NCBI RefSeq assembly: GCF_030704535.1
Contig: NC_081815.1
Coordinates: 18,746,001 to 18,810,000, forward strand
Direction of reading: 5' to 3'
DNA length: 64,000 nt
DNA from: Vitis vinifera
Lineage: Eukaryota; Streptophyta; Magnoliopsida; Vitales; Vitaceae
Shown here: positions 36,811 to 49,522 of the stretch, in pieces
How the letters are laid out: every line of letters begins with the position of its first letter
Numbering within the stretch: the first letter of the stretch is position 1
Made by a program: the position numbers and the translations under genes
Notes under the pieces: generated by a model
Seen by the model: the letters and a program-made list of their open reading frames with translations, nothing else
The model's database searches: none
What the model was told of the DNA's origin: nothing

Positions 36811-36866
36811 TGGGCTCGGACTTTAGGAAGGACCCGCCCAAACTTAACCACTTGGGCTCGTGGGCC
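36811..36866. promoter_or_regulatory. Cluster of site II (TGGGCY) motifs upstream of TML
   Basis: TGGGCT at 36811 and 36853 and TGGGCC at 36861 lie within 56 bases, 150-210 bases upstream of the TML start codon. Such site II elements are known TCP-factor targets in plant genes active in dividing cells. Their role here is inferred from spacing. Confidence 0.4.
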
Positions 36867-37780
36867 AGAAACACTGGCGAGTGCTTGTATGATTAGTTCC
36901 TCCTATAGATTTTATGAATTGTGGAAATAAAGTGATTACGATGTAAAAATGTATCTATATGATTAAGAAAATGTTCATATATATATACTTAATAATCGAG
37001 TTTAATATTTCAATATTTAATGCTTGAAATTCTTATAGCCTTAAACCATTCAGGGTACAATAAATTTGTAGTAATTTTTTTTCTTTTAAAATTATTATTC
37101 TTCGAATTCGTTTGAAAGTAATTATGAAAATATGTGAATTATGTTTTCTTATTTTCTTTTACAAAAGCGCTAAACCCTTGGTCCTTTACTTTAATCAATA
37201 AGGTCCATTTTCCTTCTAGTCCTTTTGGGGGATACAATAAACATGTCTAGTATAATTTACTTATATATTTGGATTTAATTATAATACAAAACAGGAGCTT
37301 GCTTAGTGAAAACAAAAGGACAAACCAACTCTTTGGTTCAAGCCCTAGAGAGGCTTTTGTTTGCTTCATTGACATATGCGGTTTTTGATTAAGCAAAATG
37401 AAATCTAGCCTAATGTGTGAAAAAAAGCAATGGATGAGTAATTTCCAAACGAGGACATGGCTTGATTGAGAAGGGCTTTCAAGTAACTCAAAGTGGTAGA
37501 ACAAGACAGTACCGACAGACTTTGACTTAGTGATTCTAGAAGTTTGACAATTAGAGTGTGTTTAGAAGTAATTATAAAAAATATTTTTAATATTTTTTTA
37601 CACTTCAAATTTTTTATTTTTTTAATATTAGAAAGGGTAGAAATATTTTCCAAACTCTCTCTAAAAATACTAACTACTCTTTGACTAATTTAGTGGTCCT
37701 TACCCGTCATTCTCACATGATCCCACAAGCCATTTTTAAGCTCGAATCTACCAACAACTCGCGACCCAAAAAGTAGTTAT

Positions 37781-37794
37781 TGGGCCTAGGGTTT
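37781..37794 (+). promoter_or_regulatory. Site II plus telo-box upstream of SET gene
   Basis: TGGGCC (37781-37786) is directly followed by TAGGGTTT (37787-37794), the reverse complement of a telo-box AAACCCTA. This pairing is common in plant promoters of growth-related genes. It sits about 110 bases before the ATG at 37897. Confidence 0.45.
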
Positions 37795-37896
37795 GGCCTG
37801 GCCTTCCATCTCAATCCAAGTAAAAGCCCACAAATATTTTCGAACGCTCCCTTCCTCTTCTCTTCTGTCTCTGCCTTGCGTTGTTGAAGCCGTGGA

Positions 37897-40800
37897 ATGG
37901 AGGACCTCATGGACAATGACAAGGTCAGCCCTAGGCTCTCAACTTCTTTTCATTCTTTTTCTCTTTTCCTTTATTCATTTTTATTTTTTTCTAATTTTCT
38001 CAGCAACCAAACAGAGCTTTGGTTGTCGATGTTACTGTTTATTATTTCAGTTTCTGTCCTTTTTACCTGTTGTTGTCAATTTAGTCTGTTTGTTTTTGGA
38101 TTCTTATGTTCTCTTTGGTTGCTGCGAAACCGATGGAAAAGAAGAGAAAATTTTGGAACTCCTTTTTCAGTTGCTTTGGTTTTCCAAGGAATGAAAGAAT
38201 GGACTGGACTGAGCTTCATATGAGTAACTAACTTAGTTCAGTTGCATTGCAGTTTTTTTTTTTTTTTTTTTTTTTAGGTTTTAAAAAGCAGAAAAAGGCT
38301 CCATGCGTCAATTTTAGTTAATTTTCCTGCTAACCAAACGGGGGTGTGCATTGCGACTGGTGTATTAGTTTAAGAATTTGATACAAATATATTATTATTA
38401 AAGTTGCCCCGTTTTGTGTTTCTTGCTATGAGTTTTGTGGCTCGTTTTGTTGAGCTAAGCACTGAAACATCTTGACTTGGATGATTTATTATACATTTCT
38501 GATGAAAAGGAAAATGAAAGAAAAAAGTAAAAGCACTTTACTTTTTTAGGTCAATCCATTTTGATCTGTTTATATCTCTTGATTTTAGTGATTTCTGCAG
38601 TGTTTATTGTTCAGAACTGATAATTGGGAGCTCAGTTCCCATATCCTCTTCCAACTTCCTTTTTCCCTATAAACCCCACTCCCCTTCAACCTTTTGTAAA
38701 TATCAACTGGTCCATGGTAAAACATGATATTAAATGACACCAATTGGAATTCTTATTTGGATTGATGAAAGAGGTATGAAAGTACTAATGGCTTCTGTTC
38801 ATGAGATTTGTAAAATACACTGCATATGATACGATATTTGCCAACGGTCATATAAAGAATTCTCTGTGTTTTGAGTACAAGGAGAGTGAGGAGACTCCTC
38901 TACGGTTTAATTGTAACTCGTTGCTTTTATTTTATTTTGATGTGGTTGGTTATATTTTCCTGCATATTATTTTTCAAATGAACAATAACCTTAATCCTAA
39001 TGATAATTTCCCTTTTGCTTGTAGCAGTTATATTCATCCATTAAGATGACAGAGGCTGATGGGGACTGTTCATTAGTATTTGAACTCCCTGAAAATGATC
39101 CTCTCTTTGAGAAAAAGAAGGTAAGATTTATAAATAGACACAATCTTTTGGTTCTGTTTTTATTTTCTTCATCCATTTTGTCGGGTTACAAATCTTTTTA
39201 TTAAAATCCTAACTTTAACCGGTTTATAAGAAATTTGAGAACCATAAAGTATGTAGCTGAGGGAAAGTATAGAATATAGCTGGTCCTGAAAAAACAAAGG
39301 GAAGTAGATATTATGGATAACGGTTTCCTGCTTCTATTGTGTTTCTATGTACTATATAGCCCAGAACTTGAAAGGCACACTGTTTAGTAATTAAGAAATG
39401 CTGCCATCTTTATTCAAAATGTATCTTCATTAGATACTCTTAGTGATTGGTTAAACAGGTTAAGAGAGAGGATAAAAAGTGTATACTAACCAGTGTGACA
39501 ACACATCACTCTATTCATCTATATTTTTCTTTTTAAACACTTTGTAGTATATTTTTAGGGTTTAATTCATTTACACCCTCTGAGTTTAGTGCAAATACAC
39601 TAAGCCACTATTGGTTTCAAACTTTGTTAGTTAACACTTATTCTTTAAAAATAAATGAAATAAGGGTGCTAATTGATGAAATTTGAAATCAATGGTAGTC
39701 ACGTATATTTACATCAAACCATAGGGAGTCTGAGTAAATTAACCATATATTTTTATAAATGTTGTGGCTTATGTTGCTGATGTTTTGGATTGTTTGGTGC
39801 CTGATGAACAGAAAATGATTGCTTCTATTGATCTAAGACTTGTTAATGTGTTAACATTGTTTTGAACATGCTTCTAATGTTGCCTTCTTTGCCAGAAAGT
39901 ACTACAAGCTAAGGGTTTTGATACCAAGGAACGTGTATACTTCAATAGCATCTCATGTTCTAGTTGGACAAATACTACATTGGAAAAAATGCTTAAGAGA
40001 GCGAGAATCATTCATTTGGATGAGGTAACTGCATTTCTGCTTTCTAAACTGTATAGTCTTGATCCTAGAGTATGTTCTAAGTAGGTCATTAAGGCTTATT
40101 GAATATTGAAGGAAGATGCTGGTATTTGCCCTACATCCTTTTTGGTCAGCATACGGGCCAAGCTGTTTGGCACAGTTGCTAATTTAGCTCTGTGAATCTG
40201 GTAGTTTCAATTTCTCTCTGGCCTGTTCTAACACACAGGCATGCAAAATTAGGCTATATCCAGACAGTCCCTACATTATAAAGTCACTAATGATGAAAAT
40301 GGGGCTGAGTTGCAGGTAGAACTTTACTTTGGTGAAGTTCCTGTATCTCCATCTGTAGAATTTTACAGTCACAGGAATGAGCTGGAGGCTCTCAATTCAA
40401 TCCTCTCCCTCATTGATATCTCTTGCTCAAGTTGTCAACACACGAGAATGGACGTCTTGCAAGAATTATGCAATGCAACTCTTGATAGGATTCAAGAAGT
40501 TGGTGACAAGAACAGACTGGAGACTAGAATTGTTGAAGACTTGAGCATTGAAAAAGAGGAGTGTATATTACAGTGGGGTGAAAGAAACGATGTTAGAACA
40601 AAGCTGAAGATAGCCTGTAAGTCTTCACCTTTATGATTATTGGTCTACTCTGTCTTTCTTCTCAAGCATCTTCTAGAAAAATCTTAATCGCTCTTTGAAA
40701 TATCCAAGATATCAAAAAACAGGATAAAGGAAGCTAGTTTTCAGTAAGGATTAAAATTTCAGATACTGTCACCGACTTTCGAACCAATTAATTGAACGTC

Positions 40801-41567
40801 TGTTGGCTAGTGTCGAATCGAAAATCACAATGGAAAGTCTGCAAGTTGCCCCTTGCAGTAGCACTTCATGACCCATTTTGAAATTAAAAAAATGCATAAT
40901 TGTAGAAGGCTTGAACCTGGGCATGCAAAGGTGGCAGTCTAAAGGCTTAACCAACAAACCAAGTTTCCAATTGTTTACATTGTTACATGAAATATATAAT
41001 GTAATTTTCTCCCTTAAAACCATCTTAAAAATAAAAAATTAAAAACAAACTTGAATAAATAAATAAATTTTAATTATCTTTTTTTTTTTTAATTCCATTA
41101 AACTATGTTTTGAACTTCTTAATCGAATTTAGAACGTTTTCTTTTATAATTAAATAGAGAAACATATACTAATATATAAAATTATAAAAAAAAATTTGAA
41201 CAAGAAATAGTTATTCGAATATTATCATTTCTTTTATACTATTAAATACATCTGGACCACATGAATCATTATTTTATTATTAAATGTATTCTCAAGTCCT
41301 GCATATTATTGTCTTATCATTCATATATTATTTTCTTTGATAAAACAACTTCAATATGTCTTATTGCTTGTTTTATCATTTTTTTAAAGTTTTTTTCCGT
41401 TATTTTTATGAGTTTTGATCAATTTCTGTCTCACATATATTTTTTGTCCGAATTTCCATAAGATTCAACTACGGATATTTCTGTAGTTTCTGATATTTAA
41501 ATTTTTTATTTTCAGTATTTTGTGTTTCTTGCCTATCAAATATAGACATACAAACATATACATATAC

Positions 41568-41601
<34 letters not shown>

Positions 41602-44600
41602 ATTGTGTTTCTCATGCTTAATTCATCACATAGATGTTGAAGGAGCTGGACGAGGTGCTATTGCCACAGAAGACCTTAAAGTTGGAGATGTTGCTTTAGA
41701 GATCCCAATGTCCATAGTCATTTCTGAGGAGCTTGTGCATGAATCTGACATGGTATTTCATTTATTGAAAAGGCTAATATTAGTAGTTGGCTTTAAAGTT
41801 TTACCTTTTTTTCAAACTTCAGCCTCTTTAATTTCATTTGAAAAGAATTAATTAAATTGAATGGAGGATTGTGTGGTTTTCAGAAAGTGAGTGAACTTTC
41901 CTTCGGACAAAAAGTGCACCACAGTTCTAAAGAACTCATAGAACATAGAAGACAATCAATACGATCTATTTGCTTACAGGGGAGAAGAGTTTCTCAATTT
42001 CTTCATTTAGAGGTGGCTATACTCCCAAGGTCGAGGGAGCTAGTTCTTCTCTCTGTGAAGATGCTTAGAAGTGAATGGGAGCTAAATTTAGTTGTCACAA
42101 CACTAGGAAGAATAAAAAGTTAGTTTTTTGGCAATGGTACCACTTTTCTGAACAACATCACTTTCCCTATATCTCAAGGACAAGGTTTCTGGTGTAGACT
42201 AGATGTTGTGATGTGTCTATGACATGGTCCTTCAAAACCTACAATGTTACAGAAATAGAAGTGGCTTTGTATTACTATGTAGCCCTCTATAGGACTTTGG
42301 AGAAAACTCATGCACAAATCTATGATATTGAATTTTTTTTTTAAGGGCAAAAAATAGATATACTAGTAAGCCCTGGCAGAAAGGTAACCCAAGTACAATA
42401 GAAGTATACAGGAGAAATCTATGGTATTTGTTGAATATAATGTATTTATAGTGTACAATCTTTCTTTCCTTTCTTAATATAGGTCACATATATGGTAGTT
42501 AGTTCAACCTAGCCTTGTATATATATTTCTCTATTGTAAGAAGTTAACAATATGAATGAGAATTAAGGTTTTCTCTTTCTTTAGGGCTCTCTTCGATCCA
42601 AACGTGATTCAATCTCAGGTGAAGTGGATATGGCGACTAAAAATCCTATTTTTACATCCGTCATCTCTAGATCTCCTACTATCACATCGGAAAAATTGAT
42701 TGGTAGTGAGAATTATCTCTCCTGGTCAGCGTTTGTGGAACTCTGGTTTATGGGACAAGGTTATGAGGATCATCTTGTTACACCTGAGGATGCTATACCT
42801 GATGTTGACAAAGTGCAATGGAAGAAAATCGATGCACAATTATGCAGCGTATTATGGCAATCTGTTGATCCCAAAATTTTACATCATCTTCGTGCCTACA
42901 AAACCTGCTTTAAATTTTGGACTCAGGCTAAAGGATTATACACGAATGATATTCAACGATTTTATAAGGTGGTTTATGATATTGTTCATGTGAGACAGCA
43001 GGACATGGATCTGTCTACTTATATTGGCTGGATTGCGTCTCTTAAGGAGGAGTTCTTAACTTTGATGCCCTTCACTAATGGTGTTGAAGCTCAACAAATA
43101 CAAACTGACAAGTTCTTTATGGTGTTAACCCTCATTGGCCTCCGTCCAGATCTTGAGTATGTCCGAGATCAGATTCTTGCTAGTTCATCAGTACCATCAT
43201 TGGATGATGTGTTTGCTCGTCTCTTACGCCTCTCCTCTACTCAGACCTTGTCGACTGATGGTCCTTCAGATTCATCTGTGTTAGCCTCTCAGACTAACTC
43301 TCGAGGAGGACGTAGTGGCAATCGGGGTCGAAGACAACGTCCTCAGTGCACCTATTGTAATAAGCTTGGTCACACTCAAGATTGTTGCTATCAGTTACAT
43401 GGACGGCCTCCTCGCACTGCCCACATTGCTCAATCATTTGATCCTCTGCTATCTCGACCTGACTCCGTTGCGAGCTCCACATCTCAGAGTATCACCCTTA
43501 CTGGTAGTGATTATGATGCCTATCTCCGATATCAAGCAACCACATCAGCTTCTGTTACTTCTGTTGCCCAAACCGGTAATGTCTCTGTCTACTTTACTCA
43601 GTCTCCTTCTCTTGACCCGTGGATTCTAGATTCTGGAGCATCTGATCATATCTCTGGTAATAAACACATTTTCTCCTCTATTACTACTACCTCTGCCTTA
43701 CCTACTGTTACTTTAGCTAATGGTTCCCAAACTATGGCTAAAGGTATTGGTTTGACTCATCCTCTCCCTTTCCTACCTCTCCATTTTGTCCTTTATGCCC
43801 CTGAGTGTCCTTTTAATCTTATTTCCATCAGCAAAATAACTCGCACTCTTAACTATTCTATCACTTTTTCTAATAAATCTGTGATCTTGCAGGACCGGAG
43901 TACGGGGAAGACGATTGGCATAGGGCGTGAGTCTCAAGGCCTCTATCACCTCACATCACCTTCATATCCTGCAGCTTGCATTTCCACCGATGCTCTTCTT
44001 CTCATTCACCATCGTCTGGGTCATCCTAGTCTCTCCAAGTTCCAGAAGATGGTCCCTCGTTTTTCCACTTTGTCGTCGCTTGCGTGTGAGTCGTGTCAGC
44101 TTGGGAAATATACTCATGTCTTGTTCCCAAAGTGTTTGAATAATCGGGCAAAGTCTCTTTTTGAACTTGTTCACACTGATGTTTGGGGTCCGTGTCGGAT
44201 CGCATCTACTTTAGGATTTCAGTATTTTGTCACTTTCATTGATGACTATTCAAGATGTATTTGGTTATTTTTAATGAAAAATCAAGCTGAGTTATTCTCT
44301 ATTTTCCAGAAATTTTATGCTAAAATCCAAACACAATTCAATGTTTCTATTCGAGTGTTACGCAGTGACAATGCTCGGGAATATTTTTCTACACCCTTTA
44401 CTTCTTTTATGTCCCAACATGGGATCCTCTATCAGTCATCTTGTGCTCATACTCCTCAACAAAATGGGGTTGCTGAACGTAAAAATCGACATCTTATTGA
44501 GACAGCTCGTACCCTCCTTTTCCATAGTCATGTTCCTTTTCGTTTTTGGGGGAATGCTGTTCTTACAACTTGTTACTTGATTAATCGTATGCCCTCATCT

Positions 44601-47600
44601 ATATTACATGACCAAATCCCTCATTCCCTCATTTTTCCTACTCAACCTCTTTATTTCCTTCCTCCTCGTGTCTTTGGCTATACTTGTTTTGTTCATACTC
44701 TCACACCTGGATAGGACAAGCTCTCCGCCAAGGCTACAAAATGCATCTTCTTGGGATACTCTCGACTTCAGAAGGGCTATCGTTGTTATTCCCCTGACAT
44801 TCATCGTTATTTTCTCTCCGCTGATGTCACCTTCTTTGAGGACTCTCCATTCTTCTCATCCTCTGAATCTCTTCCCATTTCTGAAGTATTGTCACTTCCG
44901 TATATATCCCCCTCTTCAGATGCGCTCTCTCGTCCTCTTCAGGTTTATCATCGTCGAAATCGTGCTATTGCTCCTCCTCTCTCTTCAGCTGAGGTACCTG
45001 ATGACTCACTTCTTGTCCCATCGATTTCTCCTACCCCGACCTTGTCATCTACTGACCATTTGCCTATTGCTCTTTGAAAAGATAATCGATCTACTCGTAA
45101 TCCTCATCCTATTTATAATTTTTTGAGCTACCATCGATTATCTTCATCCTATTATGCCTTTGTCTCTACTTTATCCTCTGTTTTTCTTCCTAAGAGCACT
45201 AGTGAGGCACTTTCTCATCCTGGGTGGCGACAGGCAATGGTTGATGAAATGGCTGCTCTGCACTTCAGTGGCACATGGGATCTTGTTTCTTTACCTCCTG
45301 GTAAATCTACAGTTGGATGTCGTTGGGTCTACACTGTTAAAGTTGGTCCTGATGGTCAGGTTGATCGCCTTAAGGCTCACTTGGTTGCTAAAGGTTATAC
45401 TCAGATTTATGGTTGTGACTATGGTGACACCTTCTCTCCTGTTGCCAAGATTGCTTCTGTTCGCTTATTTCTCTCCATGGCAGCTATGTATCATTGACCT
45501 CTTTATCAGTTGGATATTAAGAATGCTTTCCTTCATGGTGAACTTCTCGAGGAAGTGTATATGGAGCAACCACCTGGTTTTGTTGCTCAGGGGGAGTCTG
45601 GTTTAGTGTGCAAGTTACGCCGCTCTCTATATGGCTTGAAATAGTCTCCTTGGGCATGGTTTGGGCGTTTTAGTTCAGTTGTTCAAGAGTTTGGAATGTT
45701 TCGGAGTGAAGCAGATCATTCAGTTTTCTATCATCATAACTCTTCAAGCCAGTGCATCTATTTGGTAGTTTATGTGGATGACATTGTCATTACAGGCAGT
45801 GATCAGGAGGGTATCCAAAGACTAAAGCAACACCTTTTCAACCACTTTCAAACCAAAGACTTGGGCAAACTCAAGTGCTTTCTGGGACTTGAAATAACTC
45901 AATACAGTTCAGGTGTGGTTATGTCACAAAGGAAGTATGCCTTAGACATCTTGGAAGAAACAGGTATGTTAGAATGTAAACTTGTTGACACTCCTATGAA
46001 TCCAAATGTCAAACTTGTACTAGGACATGGGGAACCTCTAAGAGATCCTGGGAGATATCAGCGACTTGTAGGCAAACTGAACTACCTCACCATCACTCAG
46101 CCAGACATCTCTTTTCCTGTGAGTGTGGTTAGTCAATTTCTACAGTCACCATGTGACAACTATTGGGATGTTGTGATCCGCATTCTTCGATATATTAAAG
46201 GAACACCAGGCCAAGGTATGTTGTATGAAAACAGGGGTCATACCCAAATTGTTGGTTACACAGATGTAGACTGGGCTGGTTCACCCTCAGATAGGCGTTT
46301 CACCTCAGGGTATTGTGTTTTTATTGGAGGTAACTTAATATCCTGGAAGAGTAAGAAACAAGATGTAGTGGCCAGATCAAGCGTCGAAGCTGAGTATCGA
46401 GTTATGGCTTTGGCAACATGTGAACTCATATGGTTGAGACAACTCCTTCAGAAATTGAGATTTGGAAAAGATGAACAGATAAAGCTAGTCTGTGACAATC
46501 AGGCCGCATTACATATTGCATCCAATCCGGTCTTTCATGAAAGGACCAAGCATATTGAAGTTGACTGTCACTTCATTAGAGAGAAGATCACATTAGGGTG
46601 TGTGCTACAAGTTTTGTTAATTCAAATGATCAACTAGCAGACATCTTCATTAAATCTCTTAGAGATCTTAGGATTAAATACATTTGTAACAAGTTTGGTG
46701 CATATGACATATATGCTCCAGCTTGAGGGGGAGTGTTGAATATAATGTATTTATAGTGTACAATCTTTCTTTCCTTTCTTAATATAAGTCACATATATGA
46801 TAGTTAGTTCAACCTAGCCTTATATATATATTTCTCTATTGTAAGAAGTTAACAATATGAATAAGAATTAAGGTTTTCTCTCTCTCTCTTTCAACAGTGT
46901 TGATACTTGAGGTTCCTGACGACCATTCCATGATATGAAGCTGGTGTTGCAGTATAACCTATATGGTCCACCTCCCTAGTCATGCTATGTCATGTACAGT
47001 AGTGGAGTATATGTTAATGCCTGCTTCCCTTCATACGCACTGTACTTGTGTCACTCACATTCTTGAAAGGAGGCACAAACATACCTGCTTCTCAATTAGT
47101 ATTTTAGTATGAAATATCTTACGAATCAAATTTTGGTTCAGATATGAGCAACCATTTTCTCTTGATTGCAGTTTCCTATATTGGAAAAAATTGATGGCAT
47201 TTCCTCTGAGACGATGTTACTGTTGTGGAGCATGAAGGAGAAGCACAACTCTAATTCAAAATTTAACACCTACTTCAATGCATTACCTGAGGCATTCAAT
47301 ACAGGTGGTTATGCATAAAGAGGATCAGCATTCTATATCATTTTTCTACTGACAGTAAGGTTGGTTTTTCCTTGTCCTAATGGTTTTATTATTTCTTGCT
47401 ACAGGATTGAGCTTTGAATTTGATGCAATCATGGTTTTAGCTGGAACCTTGCTGTTGGAAGAGATAATTGAAGCGAAAAAGGTTATCCATCTTTTCAGTT
47501 TATTGCTCATACCAATTTAACCTGTTGACATTTTTGTGCTCCATTTCTGAATTCACTTCCTTAAAGTTCGGGGATATAGAATTTGTTTTTGATGAGGTGT

Positions 47601-49522
47601 CAACCTGTTTGTGATGCACGCTTGTAGTTGCTGTACTTCAAGTCTATCCCTTCCTATAAGTAGTTCCTCCCTAGCACTGAATGAAACCTAAAAAAATTGA
47701 GAAGAAAGAGAATAAAAGGATGAAGTATTTGTTAAAAATTGCACAAGCTTGGAGATGGGTTTGGGATTTTCTTTTTGCATATTATTTTTTGAAATAGTAA
47801 GTTATTAGGAGGTTTTCACATGTAACATCAAACATTTATGTAGACATTTCTTGATAAAAAAAATTCATATTACTCTCCTGATAAGGCTGTGATTTTTTTG
47901 TTTGCCACAGCACTTGAATGCCCAATATGAGGAGTTAGTTCCTGCCCTATGCAAAGATCACCCCGATATATTTCCACCAGAGTTCTACACACAGGAGCAG
48001 TTCTTATGGGCTTGTGAGCTCTGGTACTCTAATGGCATGCAGGTTATGTTCACTGATGGAAAATTAAGGACATGTTTGATTCCTATTGCAGGCTTTCTTA
48101 ATCATTCGGTACGCCATTCTTCTCTCCTTTTGCATTTTGTGCCCCTCATGCTGTTAAACTGATAAAGCTTGACCTTAAGATTCTAAAATATGGTGACATT
48201 TAACTGAGGTGCTGAGTTTTTAAAGAGGAAACCTAGCACTAGCCCCACACATCTACATACATCCTGGACTAGACACCACACTCTGCAGAGCACTTCTCCT
48301 TAGTATCCTGTTCTTAAAAAAATAAACACTATCGCTTGTATTGACAAAAAGGAAAACAACACAATCACTTGATCAGAATCATCTGTTCGATACGCTTTTG
48401 TGAATTGTTGGTGACGTTTTCCTGCTGCCAAATGGTCGATATCTTCTTGTATTTTTAACTGTTTGGTGAAATATATTTTTTGCTCATATTCTCATTTTGT
48501 CACCCTTACAGCTATATCCCCATATAATGCACTATGGCAAAGTGGATTCTAAGACAAATTCCCTGAAATTCTGTGTGTCCAAACCATGCAACATGGGGGA
48601 GCAATGCTATCTTAGCTACGGGAATTTCTCCAGCAGTCATTTAGTTACCTTCTATGGTTTCATACCACAGGGAGACAACCTCTATGATACGATTCCATTG
48701 GGTATTATCTTACTCTTTTACATTCCCTCTGTACGCATATTTACATAGGGATTGTAACCGTCCTATCCCAAATCAAGATTTTTATTTTCTGCACACTCTT
48801 CTTTGGTGCTCCCACTTATTATTCCTTGCTCTAATGCAGAGATCGATAATCCTCAGGGTGATTGTCCTGAGGAGTTCCACCCCATGTCTGATTCAGCCAC
48901 TCACATGGTGCGGGGTACTTGGCTCTCAAACAATCATGAGATCTTCCATTATGGCTTGCCACCCCCTCTCTTAGATCATCTACGGAGTGCTTGGAGTACT
49001 GTGCCACCTTTCAAGACCCCTGTAATCCATTCTTCTATTACTCTTTATGTTTAAGGGCAGCCTGTCTGGTCTCTGCTTCTTCTTCAGTTTGCTTAAGTTT
49101 TGGTATTTTAATCCATCAATCTGTTCGTGTATTTTCTTATATAGAATTTTCAAAATTTTGTTTATTTTTCAGACGCTGGCCAACTTGGAAGTTGAAAAGA
49201 AAGTTTTAGGAGACATCCTTTCCACCTATGAAACATTGATGGAATGTATTGATGACACAGAAGAAGATAACCGGTAAACAAGTCATTGGAAACAATTAGC
49301 ACTTGATTTTCTTGCTTGATTTGTACCTGAAACTGCTTAAAATCTCAAGAAGTAATTTTCTTCTTTTGCAGGAGAAACTCCAGTTGGGATGTGAAGCTAG
49401 CCATGGAGTATAAGGCTATACAAAGGAGGATCATCTCCTCTATTTTAACATCATGTCACTCTGGTCTCAAGACCATAGAAAATGAAATGTGCAGATGTGC
49501 GGCCGTGACCAGCAGTGGGTAG
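37897..49522 (+). CDS. SET-domain protein lysine methyltransferase (Rubisco-LSMT-like)
   Basis: Twelve GT-AG exons chain in phase to 566 codons: 37897-37923, 39028-39120, 39896-40024, 40316-40616, 41634-41752, 47172-47304, 47405-47481, 47911-48108, 48512-48701, 48840-49021, 49173-49273, 49372-49522. Residues 1-183 are a family-specific N-terminus. The SET domain starts at about 184 ([14 protein letters not shown]), includes GFLNHS (354-359, the RFxNH-type motif of the cofactor site), and ends with [17 protein letters not shown] (393-409), the YGN...YGF pattern of the LSMT/SETD3 class. A Rubisco-LSMT-substrate-binding-like helical region follows to the end. The enzyme class transfers methyl from S-adenosylmethionine to protein lysines; the substrate here is unknown. 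It resembles Arabidopsis At2g18850 from memory. Intron 5 (5.4 kb) hosts a same-strand Copia element. The very short first exon (27 bases) is the least certain. Confidence 0.85.
40840..40975 (-). mobile_element. Possible tRNA-derived SINE remnant
   Basis: In intron 4 of the SET gene the minus strand carries TGTTGGTTAAGCC (40944-40956), A-box-like, then CCAGGTTCAAGCC (40908-40920), which is B-box-like at a suitable distance. No target duplication was found, so bounds are approximate. Confidence 0.3.
41569..41602. repeat. (AT)n(GT)n microsatellite next to a splice acceptor
   Basis: A compound AT then TG dinucleotide run in intron 4 of the SET gene, ending about 31 bases before exon 5 at 41634. 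The TG part is in sense orientation (UG repeats in the pre-mRNA). Confidence 0.9.
42429..42582 (+). repeat. 5' LTR of the Copia element (right end truncated)
   Basis: Starts TGTTGAATATAATG and aligns with the 3' LTR with four visible substitutions (G here, A in the 3' copy). It lacks the terminal TTCAACA. Confidence 0.85.
42624..46680 (+). pseudogene. Copia gag-pol, broken by four stops and one shift
   Basis: One frame runs through the element. A gag domain is followed by the zinc knuckle CTYCNKLGH (about residue 241), protease [10 protein letters not shown] (332), integrase zinc finger HHRLGH (462) and catalytic integrase with HTDVWGP, FIDDYSR and [11 protein letters not shown]. Reverse transcriptase includes WRQAM, RWVYTVK and YVDDIVITG, and RNase H includes DVDWAGS and SSVEAEYR. 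In-frame stops are at 44712, 45075, 45495 and 45642; each fits a single C-to-T or G-to-A change of the family residue (Q, R, W, Q). A one-base loss near 46603 shifts the last residues. Not functional as it stands. Confidence 0.9.
46734..46896 (+). repeat. 3' LTR of the Copia element
   Basis: A 163-bp LTR, TGTTGA...TCAACA, complete at both ends and directly preceded by the polypurine tract. It contains a CT-rich run before the terminal TTCAACA. Confidence 0.9.

Larger units (their letters stand above)
42429..46896 (+). mobile_element. Ty1-Copia LTR retrotransposon in SET-gene intron 5
   Basis: A 4.47-kb element with LTRs at 42429-42582 and 46734-46896 (TGTTGA...TCAACA ends), a gag-pol reading frame on the + strand, and a purine-rich tract GAGGGGGAG directly before the 3' LTR. 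Flanks GTATT (42424-42428) and GTGTT (46897-46901) fit a 5-bp target duplication with one mismatch. The 5' LTR lacks the last bases and the TGGTATCAGAGC-type primer site normally found beside it; about 20-30 bases appear deleted. It shares the orientation of the host gene. Confidence 0.9.

Noticed and set aside
41857..42123. 88-codon ORF in SET-gene intron 5
   Set aside because: It follows a TTTCAG and is open, but it has no match to the SET family between exons 5 and 6, which join in phase without it.
44608..45126. 172-codon plus-strand ORF inside the Copia element
   Set aside because: Out of frame with the pol reading frame that carries the family motifs; leucine-rich shadow.
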